Assembly (NCBI RefSeq): GCF_003149185.1
Contig: NZ_QGDO01000002.1
Span: forward strand, 930,001 to 994,000
DNA: 64,000 nucleotides
Source: Sediminitomix flava
GTDB lineage: Bacteria; Bacteroidota; Bacteroidia; Cytophagales; Flammeovirgaceae
Reading direction: 5' to 3'
Position numbers and translations under genes: made by a program
Notes under the pieces: model-generated
Told to the model about the DNA's origin: nothing
The model's database searches: none
The model's input: the letters and a program-made list of their open reading frames with translations, nothing else
Part shown: piece by piece, positions 41,628-51,083 of the stretch
Position numbering within the stretch: position 1 is the first letter of the stretch
How the letters are laid out: each line of letters begins with the position of its first letter

Positions 41628-41644
41628 CTTTTTGATCAATAGAG

Positions 41645-42493
41645 ATGAAAATGAAAATAGAAGATATCGCTAAACTTTCAGAAGCACCTAAGCTTTATGA
41701 GAAAGGTTCGGCTTTTATGTGGACAGACCCTTATATCTCCAAACAACTTCTTCAGATTCACTTGAATCCGGATATCGATGTGGCAAGCCGTAAAAAGGCT
41801 ACCATAGAAAGAACAATCAATTGGATTTTAGAAGACCAAACTGACGGTAAAGCGTTAAATATCTTAGACCTTGGTTGTGGTCCGGGCTTATACACTGAGC
41901 TTTTTGCTAAAAATGGACATAAGGTTACAGGAATCGATATATCTCAAAACTCCATAGCTTACGCATCTCAATCTGCAAAAGAGAACGGATTAGCAATTGA
42001 CTACAAAAATGTTAGTTATTTGGATGCAGACTTAGGTGAAGAACAGTATGATCTGATTGTCATGATTTATACGGATATGGGGGTGCTATCTCCTATAGAA
42101 AGAGAACAGCTATTAGCGAATTGCTATCGTGCACTAAAGAAGGGTGGAGTTTTCATTTTTGATGTATTAAAAGATAAGGACTTTAAAGATAAACTGTCAC
42201 CAAAGTCTTGGGAATCTAGTGAAAAAGGATTTTGGAGGGGAACGCCATATTTAGCCCTATCCGAATCATTTCTTTATGAACAAGAAAAAGTCATTCTGTC
42301 GCAGCATATTATTATTAATGAAAAAGAAGGAATAGAAACTTATCGATTTTGGACACACTTCTTTTCCGAAGATGATCTTGCAAAGCTGTTAGAGCAGCAT
42401 CATTTTCAAAACATCGAATTCCTTGATGATATTCTGCCCGAGAGTGATATGTGGAATGGAGATAATGTGATTTTTACCAAGTGCGTGAAGTAG
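41645..42493 (+). CDS. class I SAM-dependent methyltransferase
   Basis: This is a 282-residue cytoplasmic enzyme. SAM-binding motif I is NILDLGCGPGLYTE (72-85), followed by acidic motif II VTGIDIS and motif VI-like YDLIVMIYTDMGVLSP, with GGVFIFDVL further on. The N-terminal ~60 residues (MWTDPYISKQLLQIHLNP, then IDVASRKKATIERTINW) match a common Bacteroidota/Firmicutes branch of small-molecule methyltransferases. The methyl acceptor is unknown. It has its own promoter box and no close partner. Confidence 0.88.
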   Translation: MKMKIEDIAKLSEAPKLYEKGSAFMWTDPYISKQLLQIHLNPDIDVASRKKATIERTINWILEDQTDGKALNILDLGCGPGLYTELFAKNGHKVTGIDISQNSIAYASQSAKENGLAIDYKNVSYLDADLGEEQYDLIVMIYTDMGVLSPIEREQLLANCYRALKKGGVFIFDVLKDKDFKDKLSPKSWESSEKGFWRGTPYLALSESFLYEQEKVILSQHIIINEKEGIETYRFWTHFFSEDDLAKLLEQHHFQNIEFLDDILPESDMWNGDNVIFTKCVK

Positions 42494-42791
42494 ATATTAA
42501 CTGAAGTGGCATCCAAAAACTAACACTCATCTTTTATACTAACCGTTAGCTTTTATTCCTCAATCAACTCTTAAACGGTATCTTCAGACTACTTTACGCT
42601 TGTACTTATTTTGCTACGCTAACGCCCAAATTTCTTTTCTTATTCACTCATAATTAATGTACTGCAGAGACACTAAGTTTATTACTCAACCTCAATTCAA
42701 CACAGTTCACTGAATATCCTCTTATGATCAGACAACCCGATTTCACTGATCATACTTTCTTTACTGAAATACTCTAGAAACTACCAAACAA

Positions 42792-43043
42792 ATGAAACCA
42801 CATCATCTCTTAGATCAAATTCGATTTGAAAGTATTTGTGATGGAAAATCCATTCAGATGCTTCATATTGGTAGTTATGATAACGAGCCTAAAAGCTTTG
42901 AGCAAATGGAAAATTATTCCAAAGAATCGAACCTAGCAAGAAAATCTAAAATACACAGAGAAATTTACCTCTCTGATTTTCGAAAAGTACCCGAAGAAAA
43001 ACTTAAAACTGTACTCCGTTTTCAAGTTAATCCAAAAGCATAG
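42792..43043 (+). CDS. half-length GyrI-like small-molecule-binding protein
   Basis: This encodes 83 residues matching only the C-terminal half of GyrI-like proteins: LDQIRFESICDGKSIQMLHIGSYDNEPKSFEQMENYSKES, then IHREIYLSDFRKVPEEKLKTVLRFQV. Family members of this branch are normally about 200 residues, and the missing first half is not found in any frame of the 298 bases upstream. It may be a surviving fragment of a deleted gene or a natural half-domain protein. ATG at 42792 is the only good start. The family role is binding of small hydrophobic cations or DNA gyrase modulation. Confidence 0.65.
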   Translation: MKPHHLLDQIRFESICDGKSIQMLHIGSYDNEPKSFEQMENYSKESNLARKSKIHREIYLSDFRKVPEEKLKTVLRFQVNPKA

Positions 43044-43109
43044 TTTGAGACTTTAAGAAGTTATCACTACGATTTTAAGATCAGTATTTACACACCCGTT
43101 AAATAAATT

Positions 43110-43160
43110 ATCTTGACCAATCTTATTTTTGAAATAAAAAGACTGGTCAAGATATCTTTT
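43110..43160. terminator. bidirectional terminator
   Basis: ATCTTGACCA (43110-43119) pairs with 43144-43153, and the stem extends inward. A/T runs flank both sides. It lies between the GyrI-like gene (plus) and the GLUG gene (minus). Confidence 0.83.
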
Positions 43161-43185
43161 ATTGAGCCTTATGAAGGACGATCTT

Positions 43186-46100
43186 TTATTCTATGATAAT
43201 TTTCTGAGCAAAGCCCTTCTCACTATCTCGAGGTTTTACTATCAAATAATATACTCCAATTGGAAGTGACATTGTATTGATATAATCTTCCTCTTTGTTT
43301 ACCTCCTTTCTAAAGACTTCACGAGCAGAAACATCAAATAATACCACAACAGATCCAAAAGGAATATTTTGAAGTGTTAATTTTCCTTCAGATACTGGGT
43401 TTGGAAAGACTTTAATTTCATTCTTATTTTCTGCTGAAGTAACAATTTCCCTAAAGCCAACCTTTAAATTCTGATCTTCAGTTACCTGCCACACATTCAG
43501 ATATAAACTGTTATCTAAGGTATCTCCATTTAAAATAACCTCATTTAGTTCATACCCTTCATCAGGAGTAAACTCAAAAAATAATGGTGTTCCATAATGC
43601 ACAACCGTATCACTCATTGAGACATTCCCATGTCCTTCAACTTCAATTTTCACATTGAATAATTCGAGTTCTTTAAATTCAATCTTAATATGTAAGTCTT
43701 CCTTTATACCCCAAAAATTATAGTAATAGATTTCTCCTAATGAATTCCCATTTACAATAACTTCTTTTAGTTCATAGTTTTGATCATTGGCTTCAATATT
43801 AAGCGTCAATGAACTGCCATAATCTAATGTTGTATCACTTAATGAAACATATCCGTTACCTATTACTTCTATATCTATATCTAGAGTAACTCTATCGAAT
43901 ACAGCCTCATAGTGTGCGTCATCAGTTACATTAATAGTAAGAATACTATCTGTTCCGACAACCTCCCCATTCAATAACCATTCTTTGACATAGAAGCCTT
44001 CTTCTGGCATTGATACTAATTGAACTTCAGAACCTTCAAGGAAATGACCTTCCCCTTCTACTTTTCCCCATCCTACATTTGAAGAACTTGCCGTAATTTT
44101 TGGGAATAGCCAATATAAATAAGGGCGAGGAACTTGATCAAATTCTGTCTTGGTCGCAATAATCCATGAAGTACTATCAAAGCCGGACAAGTTCGCTAAA
44201 TCTGAGAAATCCTCCGTAGAAAGCCCTTCCGCCTTATCTACTGTATTTGTAACTCCTGAATAGTCTACATCCCAATATGAACCCCAACTATATAACTCTT
44301 GTGTACTACTTGTAGCCCCAACAATACCACCTAGAGGCTCTTCTCCTGAGACTATACCAGCAGCATACACTCTACTCAAAGAAAGAGTCTGATAAGATGT
44401 ATGTCTACCTACAGCTCCTCCTACTTGTTGTTTTCCATGTACATCTACTAAAGCTTGAGAGGTATACAAACGCACCGAGCTTTGATCTCTGACTGTTGCA
44501 CCTACAATACCTCCAACATCTAATTGTCCATGTACCTCGCCATGAACTAAACACTCACTTACTTCAGCATCATAGAGTTCTCCGACAATTGCACCAACCT
44601 TGTTCTTTCCTGTAACTGTGGTATTTGTAAGCCCCAATTTATTCACTGTTGCATTTTTTAAATACCCGAATAAGCCCACAAAAGATTTATTAGGTCTATT
44701 TATATACAAATTCTTAATAAAGTGTTCATTGCCATCAAAATATCCTGAGAAAGGAATTCCTAAATGACCAATAGGACTTAAACCCTGCCCATTATCCCAT
44801 TGGTTTGATTCACTGAGATCTAAATCATTCATCAAAATAAAATGCTTATCCCAAAGAGATGAATTATTTGCTAAATAACGAAGCTGCTCAACCGTTGTGA
44901 TGTGATAAGGTGAATTTTCATCTCCTGTTCCTTCATCAAACTGATAAGACTCGCTCAATACTGCGATAAGCTTAGTTGAACTTGTCGAAGTATACGTAAA
45001 GGCATAAGGATTTGTAGTACTCAACTCATTTCCTTCTCCATCAATCCACTTTTCAAAAGTATAACCAGGTTTCAATATAGCTTCAATTGTATACTCACCT
45101 CCTTCCTCTAAAAGAGCCGTTCCTGTTATTCTTTCTATTCCCATTTCATAATTTGTAGATACATCTAGCCAATTATGATATAGGAATCTTTTCAAGTATG
45201 GTCTCGATACACTATCTATATCATTGATAAGCCTTACTTCCCATTGATCAAATTTATCCCAATCCACAAAGTTATTTAGGTCTGAGAATTCGTCAGCTTC
45301 TAACCCATTTATCGGGTATACATAAGGAGTATACTCTGTTTCAGCGTTATAATTTGTATGATAGACATGATGACCTTTGTCGGTATTGTAATAATTTCCA
45401 GATATAAGACCAGCGTTATAGTTGTCTCTTCCTTTTACAGCTCCTATTTGGTATAAGTTATAGATAGGAACAGTCCAATTCCAAAGTGAGCCAACAAGCC
45501 CTCCAACAGAACGATCACCTGTCACTTCTGTATTTGAAAAACAATTTGAGAAATTCACCTCCGAACAAGCCCCTAAGATTCCCCCAATGTTGTATTCTTC
45601 TCCCGAAACAGTTCCAGTTACATAACTGCTGTTTAATGTCCCCTCATCAAAATACCCAACTAAACCTCCTACAAACTTACTTCCTGAGACAGCGACATTC
45701 TCCATTCCTAGATTTACAACTTCTCCTCCTACAATTTTACCGAACAGACCTATCTCTGAATCTAGGGGACGATAAATAGTTAATCCTTTGATTATATGAT
45801 TACCTCCGTCAAAACTTCCTGTAAAGAACGGTTCTATTTGTCCGATAGGTTTAAATCCTGCTCCTTTATTTGCAAAAGCCGTAGAAGACGCATCTATATC
45901 ATCTATCAATATAAAATGTTGATTCCATAAATGAGGAAAATAACTCAATTGCTCAAGTTGTGCTAAATTTTCAATTTGATAAGGATTATTTCTTGTACCT
46001 GTACCACCAGCAAAAGAAATATCTTCTTCTAAATGAATATAGAACTGTGTAGGAGAGTCGTTTTGTAAAACAAATTCATAAACATTAGTATTAGAAAGCG

Positions 46101-48255
46101 TGTTACCGTGCTCATCTGTGAGTTGATTTACCCTAAAACCTCCACTAATAATCACTTCAATTTTAACGGTATCTCCAATATTCTTTCCACCAATCCCCAG
46201 TACACGTTTGATGCCTTCAGGTCTGTTAGATGATGCTTGCAATATACGGTCATAGTAAAAACCCATCAGCGCAGGGCGTTGATGTTCGCCAACTGTTCGA
46301 ATTTCCCAATCAGCATCAAAATCCCAAGTTTTAAAGTTTCTCGGATCAGCAAATTCTGGGGTCAGAAGACCTTTATTTATGGCTGTATTAGATAGTTCTT
46401 TAGGTTGTGTCGTCGTTTCTGAATCCCAATAACTATATTGTATCAACTCTTTATCAATTGTTGGAAGAATTCCCCCTACTCGATCTTCTCCTTCTACAAG
46501 ACCTGCAGCATAACAGTTCTTCATAAGGCCTTCTCCACCTATACTAGCTACTACTCCACCTACTACTTCTTTACCCAACACATCTGCGAAAGAATAACAG
46601 TTTATGATATCTGTATTATAAAGACTGCCTGCAATACCACCACTAACAAAATGTTTTGCCGTAATTTTTCCTGACACCTCACAATTCTGAATGGTTGAAT
46701 GCCCATAACTATCACTAAAATACCCTATAAGTCCACCCACAAGGTCTGTTCCGTATATTTCACAATCTTCTAACCTCACATTCTTGATTTCTCCTTGACG
46801 TAAAAAACCAAAAAGCCCAACATAAGACTCTTTTCTATTAATATATAAACCCTTTATTGTATGATAATTACCATTAAATGATAGTGTGTCTAAATAGCCA
46901 ATAGGTTTAAACCCTTTACCATTATTCCACTCCTTAGTTGGACTAGCATCAATATCGTTGATCAGTTCATAATACTTATTTTTTCTAAGAGATTCCACAT
47001 TAGACAAATAAGCCAATTGTTCTAAACTTGCGATTTGGTAAGGAGCATGAACTGAACCATTTCCTCCTTCAAAAGAATAAGACTCTTCTACTTTTGCGAT
47101 ATAGTCTGTAGGAGAATTCTCTTCAAAGGTGAAAGAATAAGGGTTTTCAGAGGATAGTTCTTCTCCACCTTTTGTTTCCCAAGCAATGAATCTATAACCA
47201 GACTTTGGGGTAAAATGAAGATTTACTTCAGCTCCTACTTGTGTCTCACCATTCCCCGAAATGGTTTGAGTAGTATTTGGGATACTAGGAAATACCTTAA
47301 TAGATTTATCATATAGAAAGGATTTCAGATATGGACGGTGGACACTGTCAAGCTCTGTAAGTAAGGCAATTTCCCAATGATTTGAAAAGTCAAAGTCATA
47401 GAAATGGTCTATATCTGCGAAAGCTTCAGTAACTAATCCAAATTCATCATTTGATAACTCCGATGTGGCCACACCTGTTGTTTCTTTATCCCAATAAGTA
47501 CTAGAAACAGATGACTTATTTCGATTTACGACGATGCCCCCTAAATCAGATTTACCATTAATTTGTCCCGAAGCATAACAGTATTTTAGCGTACTGCTGC
47601 CAATACTACAGAGCAGCCCTCCTATATCGTTATTTCCTGTAATGTTGACATTGGAAAAAGAGTTTATCAGTGATGATCTAAAGGCATAATTACAAAGTCC
47701 ACCAATATGTGACTGTCCTTTTATTTTTCCATGAGTAAAGCAATTTTCGATTACCGAATTGTTGGGGTTTGCCACTAAGCCACCTATATATTTTCGTGCT
47801 GTAATATCCAGATTTATTAGCCCTATGTTTTCAATTTTTGAACCTAACCACGCAGAAGATATAAACCCTACATTTTCTGAGTTTGGTCGATTAATATACA
47901 AGTTCGAAATAGTATTTCCTGCACCATCAAATACTCCTGTAAATGCATTTCCATCAGCTCCTATAGGGCTAAAGCCCTCTCCTTCATTCCAATCTTTAGT
48001 ATCCGCAGCATCTATATCATTTACCATTCTATAATGATAAGACCACCTAGTTTGGTTATCAGTACTATCACTTCCTCCTTCTGAAATCCAACGAAGATCT
48101 TCTAAGTTCTCAATCAAATACGGAGTATCAGCCTCTCCTGTCCCAGACAAAGGAACTTGAGCGTAAGTCTGTTTACAAATAGCTGATGAAAAAAAGATTC
48201 CAAGAAGAATAAAATATAATCTTGAATTTTGAAGAAAAGATGCAAAAAGTTCCAT
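43186..48255 (-). CDS. giant T9SS-secreted GLUG-repeat surface protein
   Basis: This is a 1689-residue exported protein. A signal peptide (residues ~10-32) is followed by four large units of ~355 residues, each opening with a phrase like GTGEADTPYLIENLEDL (~36, ~395, ~750 and ~1108). The units contain GLUG-type motifs (VGGLVGYFDEGTLNSSYVTGTVSG) that form stacked beta structures. InlB/bacterial-repeat-like units (GKVEGEGHFLEGSEVQLV, GHGNVSMSDTVVHYGTPLFF) follow at ~1400-1600. The last ~80 residues (EIKVFPNPVSEGKLTLQNI, FAQKIIIE) form a T9SS sorting domain. It probably acts as an adhesin or surface structural protein. Confidence 0.9.
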   Translation of the reverse strand: MELFASFLQNSRLYFILLGIFFSSAICKQTYAQVPLSGTGEADTPYLIENLEDLRWISEGGSDSTDNQTRWSYHYRMVNDIDAADTKDWNEGEGFSPIGADGNAFTGVFDGAGNTISNLYINRPNSENVGFISSAWLGSKIENIGLINLDITARKYIGGLVANPNNSVIENCFTHGKIKGQSHIGGLCNYAFRSSLINSFSNVNITGNNDIGGLLCSIGSSTLKYCYASGQINGKSDLGGIVVNRNKSSVSSTYWDKETTGVATSELSNDEFGLVTEAFADIDHFYDFDFSNHWEIALLTELDSVHRPYLKSFLYDKSIKVFPSIPNTTQTISGNGETQVGAEVNLHFTPKSGYRFIAWETKGGEELSSENPYSFTFEENSPTDYIAKVEESYSFEGGNGSVHAPYQIASLEQLAYLSNVESLRKNKYYELINDIDASPTKEWNNGKGFKPIGYLDTLSFNGNYHTIKGLYINRKESYVGLFGFLRQGEIKNVRLEDCEIYGTDLVGGLIGYFSDSYGHSTIQNCEVSGKITAKHFVSGGIAGSLYNTDIINCYSFADVLGKEVVGGVVASIGGEGLMKNCYAAGLVEGEDRVGGILPTIDKELIQYSYWDSETTTQPKELSNTAINKGLLTPEFADPRNFKTWDFDADWEIRTVGEHQRPALMGFYYDRILQASSNRPEGIKRVLGIGGKNIGDTVKIEVIISGGFRVNQLTDEHGNTLSNTNVYEFVLQNDSPTQFYIHLEEDISFAGGTGTRNNPYQIENLAQLEQLSYFPHLWNQHFILIDDIDASSTAFANKGAGFKPIGQIEPFFTGSFDGGNHIIKGLTIYRPLDSEIGLFGKIVGGEVVNLGMENVAVSGSKFVGGLVGYFDEGTLNSSYVTGTVSGEEYNIGGILGACSEVNFSNCFSNTEVTGDRSVGGLVGSLWNWTVPIYNLYQIGAVKGRDNYNAGLISGNYYNTDKGHHVYHTNYNAETEYTPYVYPINGLEADEFSDLNNFVDWDKFDQWEVRLINDIDSVSRPYLKRFLYHNWLDVSTNYEMGIERITGTALLEEGGEYTIEAILKPGYTFEKWIDGEGNELSTTNPYAFTYTSTSSTKLIAVLSESYQFDEGTGDENSPYHITTVEQLRYLANNSSLWDKHFILMNDLDLSESNQWDNGQGLSPIGHLGIPFSGYFDGNEHFIKNLYINRPNKSFVGLFGYLKNATVNKLGLTNTTVTGKNKVGAIVGELYDAEVSECLVHGEVHGQLDVGGIVGATVRDQSSVRLYTSQALVDVHGKQQVGGAVGRHTSYQTLSLSRVYAAGIVSGEEPLGGIVGATSSTQELYSWGSYWDVDYSGVTNTVDKAEGLSTEDFSDLANLSGFDSTSWIIATKTEFDQVPRPYLYWLFPKITASSSNVGWGKVEGEGHFLEGSEVQLVSMPEEGFYVKEWLLNGEVVGTDSILTINVTDDAHYEAVFDRVTLDIDIEVIGNGYVSLSDTTLDYGSSLTLNIEANDQNYELKEVIVNGNSLGEIYYYNFWGIKEDLHIKIEFKELELFNVKIEVEGHGNVSMSDTVVHYGTPLFFEFTPDEGYELNEVILNGDTLDNSLYLNVWQVTEDQNLKVGFREIVTSAENKNEIKVFPNPVSEGKLTLQNIPFGSVVVLFDVSAREVFRKEVNKEEDYINTMSLPIGVYYLIVKPRDSEKGFAQKIIIE

Positions 48256-48361
48256 AGGAAGAAAAAATAAATTTGAATACTTGACCCGATGTAAATATAG
48301 CTAATATAAATTCAAACTTATAACTTAGCTATAGTTATATATTCGCACAACAAAGTACTAC

Positions 48362-48736
48362 TTAATATATTGGTTCGATTTGAGGTTTTACTTTTAATCC
48401 CCACTCTTTTAGTTGTTCAATAACTGGTAACAAGTTGATACCGTGTTCAGATAAAGAATACGATGTCGAAATTGGGTATGAATTCGATTTCTGTTTATGT
48501 ACAATATTATCAGCCACCAATTCATTCAATGCCTTTGCCAACATTCTCTTTGACGCATTAGGAATCAACTTTTGGAATCCTGAAAAACTTTGATTTCCAT
48601 GATCTCTCAACCGGCAAATAATTACAAGTTTCCATCTACCCTCTATCATTGTTAAAGCTCTCATAAATGGGCACGTAATGAGTAGTTCATTACGGTTAAT
48701 ATTATCTGTAGAGTTTTCTTTCCTTTCACTGCTCAT
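48362..48736 (-). CDS. HxlR-family winged-helix transcriptional regulator
   Basis: This is a 124-residue regulator. The HxlR pattern CPFMRALTMIEGRWKLVIICRLRDHGNQSFSGFQKLIPNASKRMLAKALNELVADNIVHKQ is complete, including the N-terminal Cys-Pro that acts as a redox or ligand switch in some members. It is divergent from the LysE-type exporter gene (87-base gap), so it probably regulates it. A TAACTTTG box (48793-48800, minus) predicts a 50-base leader. Confidence 0.9.
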   Translation of the reverse strand: MSSERKENSTDNINRNELLITCPFMRALTMIEGRWKLVIICRLRDHGNQSFSGFQKLIPNASKRMLAKALNELVADNIVHKQKSNSYPISTSYSLSEHGINLLPVIEQLKEWGLKVKPQIEPIY

Positions 48737-48792
48737 AGGTAGGTAACAATTTTGTGACTTATTGAATTGTCCTTTGATTCAATTTATTATTG

Positions 48793-48800
48793 CAAAGTTA
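48793..48800 (-). promoter_or_regulatory. -7 promoter box for the HxlR gene
   Basis: Reads TAACTTTG on the minus strand, followed by C. The box lies within the 87-base HxlR/LysE intergenic region. Confidence 0.45.
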
Positions 48801-48823
48801 TTATTTAGAAAACAAAATCTCGT

Positions 48824-49423
48824 ATGAATCAAGCATTACTCCTTCCGTTTCTAAGCTATGCAATTGTGACAACAATTACACCCGGACCTAATAATATTAC
48901 TGCGACCTCTGCAGGGATACAGTTAAGTTATAAGAAGACTGTTCCTTATCTTTTAGGTATTTCAGTCGGCTTCTTCGTGATTATGCTAATTGCGGGTTCA
49001 TTTACATCTTATTTCACATCCCAAAACGACAACTTGTTTAGTGTCATCAAATGGTTTGGTGCTGTTTATATTTTGTATCTAGCTTTTATTCCTTTTATCA
49101 ATGTGAAAAACAAAAAAAATAAAAGTCTAAATAAAAACTATTCATTCATAACGGGCTTCGGATTACAGCTTATCAATCCCAAAGTTATCCTCTACGGGGT
49201 TACAATCTACTCTTCTTTTACCCAACTGATAGGAGGTTCAAATATAAGAGTTGTCAGCTCTGCTATTTTTCTTTCCGCTTTAGCCTTTGTTTGTACTTCC
49301 ATATGGGCAATACTTGGAACTACACTATCATCATACTTTGAGAATAAAACCTTTTCTCTTGTCTTCAATTCCATTTTAGCCTTATTATTAATATACATAG
49401 CCACTACAATTATACTTATCTGA
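48824..49423 (+). CDS. LysE-family amino-acid/small-molecule exporter
   Basis: This is a 199-residue inner-membrane protein with about six TM helices. The N-terminal TITPGPNNITATSAGIQLSYKKTVPYLLGISVGFF is the LysE/RhtB signature (T-PGP). The later GFGLQLINPKVILYGVTIYSSF contains the family NPK motif. It probably exports an amino acid or related metabolite. It is divergent from an HxlR regulator gene. Confidence 0.9.
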   Translation: MNQALLLPFLSYAIVTTITPGPNNITATSAGIQLSYKKTVPYLLGISVGFFVIMLIAGSFTSYFTSQNDNLFSVIKWFGAVYILYLAFIPFINVKNKKNKSLNKNYSFITGFGLQLINPKVILYGVTIYSSFTQLIGGSNIRVVSSAIFLSALAFVCTSIWAILGTTLSSYFENKTFSLVFNSILALLLIYIATTIILI

Positions 49424-49661
49424 TTTCACCTAACTCATCCATACAACATCAATAATAAACAGTTCGAAGAGTTAATTCTTTTTTAAAATTAGACAATACC
49501 TTTAGTATGAATATAGTAAGCAAGTACAATATCTGAATGGATAAAACGATGAATGAAGTACTATTTAGTTTTCTTAAAGAGAAAAATTGACGGCTTTAGT
49601 TGTAATTCCTTATTTTGAAATCAAACATATTAGATTTTTTATTCTAAAACAAGGAAAGGCA

Positions 49662-50744
49662 ATGACTGAAGAGTTAAAAGCATACGAAAAAACAATCAAG
49701 AAGAAATCAAGTTTTAGCTGGAGTCCAAAATATGAAGAGATAACACATACTAAGCTTCAGAAGAGTATATTCATTCCTATTGTTATCAAAACATTTGAGA
49801 AATTAGGTTGGGATGTTGTGTTTGTTGATGAATTGATAGCAGAGGCTAAGTATTCAAATAAAATGAATCAGTGGACTGAGAAGATTACAGTCAGTTATGA
49901 ATATGGGAAAGCAAAAGTCATAAGTAATTCACTCGGAAGTGAAGTTTGGGACAATGGTAGAAACTCTAAAAGGGTCAAACTATTTATACATGCCCTTCAA
50001 GAAACTGAAAAAGAGTACGATCAAGCAGGACTTGAAGAATTAGAAAAAGAAGTAGAAAGAGAAAAAAATTGGGACGATTATGAGGTTCCTGAAAGTTTAC
50101 CTCAACCTCAAAAAAGACAAACGCCTCAATTCTGGATTCCTGTGGCCGGAGGTCTAATCACTGCTACCCTCACAGCATTTGTACTTGCATTTATTTCGAT
50201 TAAAGGAATTTATATCATCGGATTGTTTGAACTAGGTGTAGCAATGCTTTTTGGCTTCGTGCTAAAATTCCTTATTCAGCTGAGTACTTATACAAAAATA
50301 GACAAACTTAGCTATTTACTAATGGGAATGGTGGGACTGACTTATGTACTAAATCAGTATTTCCAGTATCACCTCATCTTAAATATCAACAACTATGAGC
50401 CAATCGGTTTTTTGGAATATATGAAAGTAAGACTAAGTGCAGGACTTCTCATTAAATCCATCAACACAGGTTGGATAGGTCTTCTAATTAGTTGGGCTTT
50501 TCAATTATGGTTTACGTATACCGTTGGGAACTACCGACTTGCTGTAAATTGTATAAATTATATTATCAAAAAAGTCCCTGAAGAAGTTGTAGAGTTTGCA
50601 ACTTATCACTTTATCAAAGACAAAACAGAAGATGAAGTTCGTACAGAACTCCGTAAAATGGGCTGGAGCAATAAAAATGATCAAGAAGATGTTTTTGAGG
50701 CACTTGGAGCCATACAAGGTGCACAAGAAATCGAACGTGCTTAA
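49662..50744 (+). CDS. four-TM membrane protein, unknown
   Basis: This encodes 360 residues from ATG at 49662, preceded by AAGGAAAGG; the open frame starts at a TTG 25 codons earlier. The N-terminal soluble part (to ~155) includes EKLGWDVVFVDELIAEAKYSNKMNQWTEKITVSYEYGKAKVISNSLG, a beta-alpha pattern. An acidic linker (EELEKEVEREKNWDDYEVPE) precedes four TM helices (~165-310) and a C-terminal soluble part with EDEVRTELRKMGWSNKNDQEDVFEAL. No family name is secure. Close relatives in Bacteroidota are described only as hypothetical, as far as I recall. Confidence 0.6.
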   Translation: MTEELKAYEKTIKKKSSFSWSPKYEEITHTKLQKSIFIPIVIKTFEKLGWDVVFVDELIAEAKYSNKMNQWTEKITVSYEYGKAKVISNSLGSEVWDNGRNSKRVKLFIHALQETEKEYDQAGLEELEKEVEREKNWDDYEVPESLPQPQKRQTPQFWIPVAGGLITATLTAFVLAFISIKGIYIIGLFELGVAMLFGFVLKFLIQLSTYTKIDKLSYLLMGMVGLTYVLNQYFQYHLILNINNYEPIGFLEYMKVRLSAGLLIKSINTGWIGLLISWAFQLWFTYTVGNYRLAVNCINYIIKKVPEEVVEFATYHFIKDKTEDEVRTELRKMGWSNKNDQEDVFEALGAIQGAQEIERA

Positions 50745-50794
50745 TGATAGATATTTTGGACTAAATTGAAATATTAAGCATTGAAAAACCTATA

Positions 50795-50829
50795 CTCGTC
50801 CTCCTATTCTTCGAGGACGAGATTTCTTT
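50795..50829 (+). terminator. Rho-independent terminator
   Basis: CTCGTCCTC (50795-50803) pairs perfectly with GAGGACGAG (50813-50821), followed by ATTTCTTT. The 250 bases between it and the FGE-like gene hold nothing I can identify. Confidence 0.8.
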
Positions 50830-51083
50830 GAGCTACATTTAATTTATCACTTCAGTAGAAAGCTATCCAATTCTCTTTTAAGACTTCACAAATGTAGCGC
50901 ATTAATTATCAATTGAATAACGTAAAATTATGAATGAAGACCACTTTTTACTGATTAAAAAAACACAGATTAAAATCGATCATTAAACTCAAAATCAAGT
51001 CCTTGTACATAATGTTTTTGGTAAAGTACATCTACGCTGTCTCAATTGTGTGAATTGAAAAGCATCGAATTAACCTTAGATTG

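Noticed and set aside
42544-42624. CGTTAGC/GCTAACG inverted pair near the GyrI-like gene
   Set aside because: Arms of 7 bases with a 67-base loop are expected by chance in this length.
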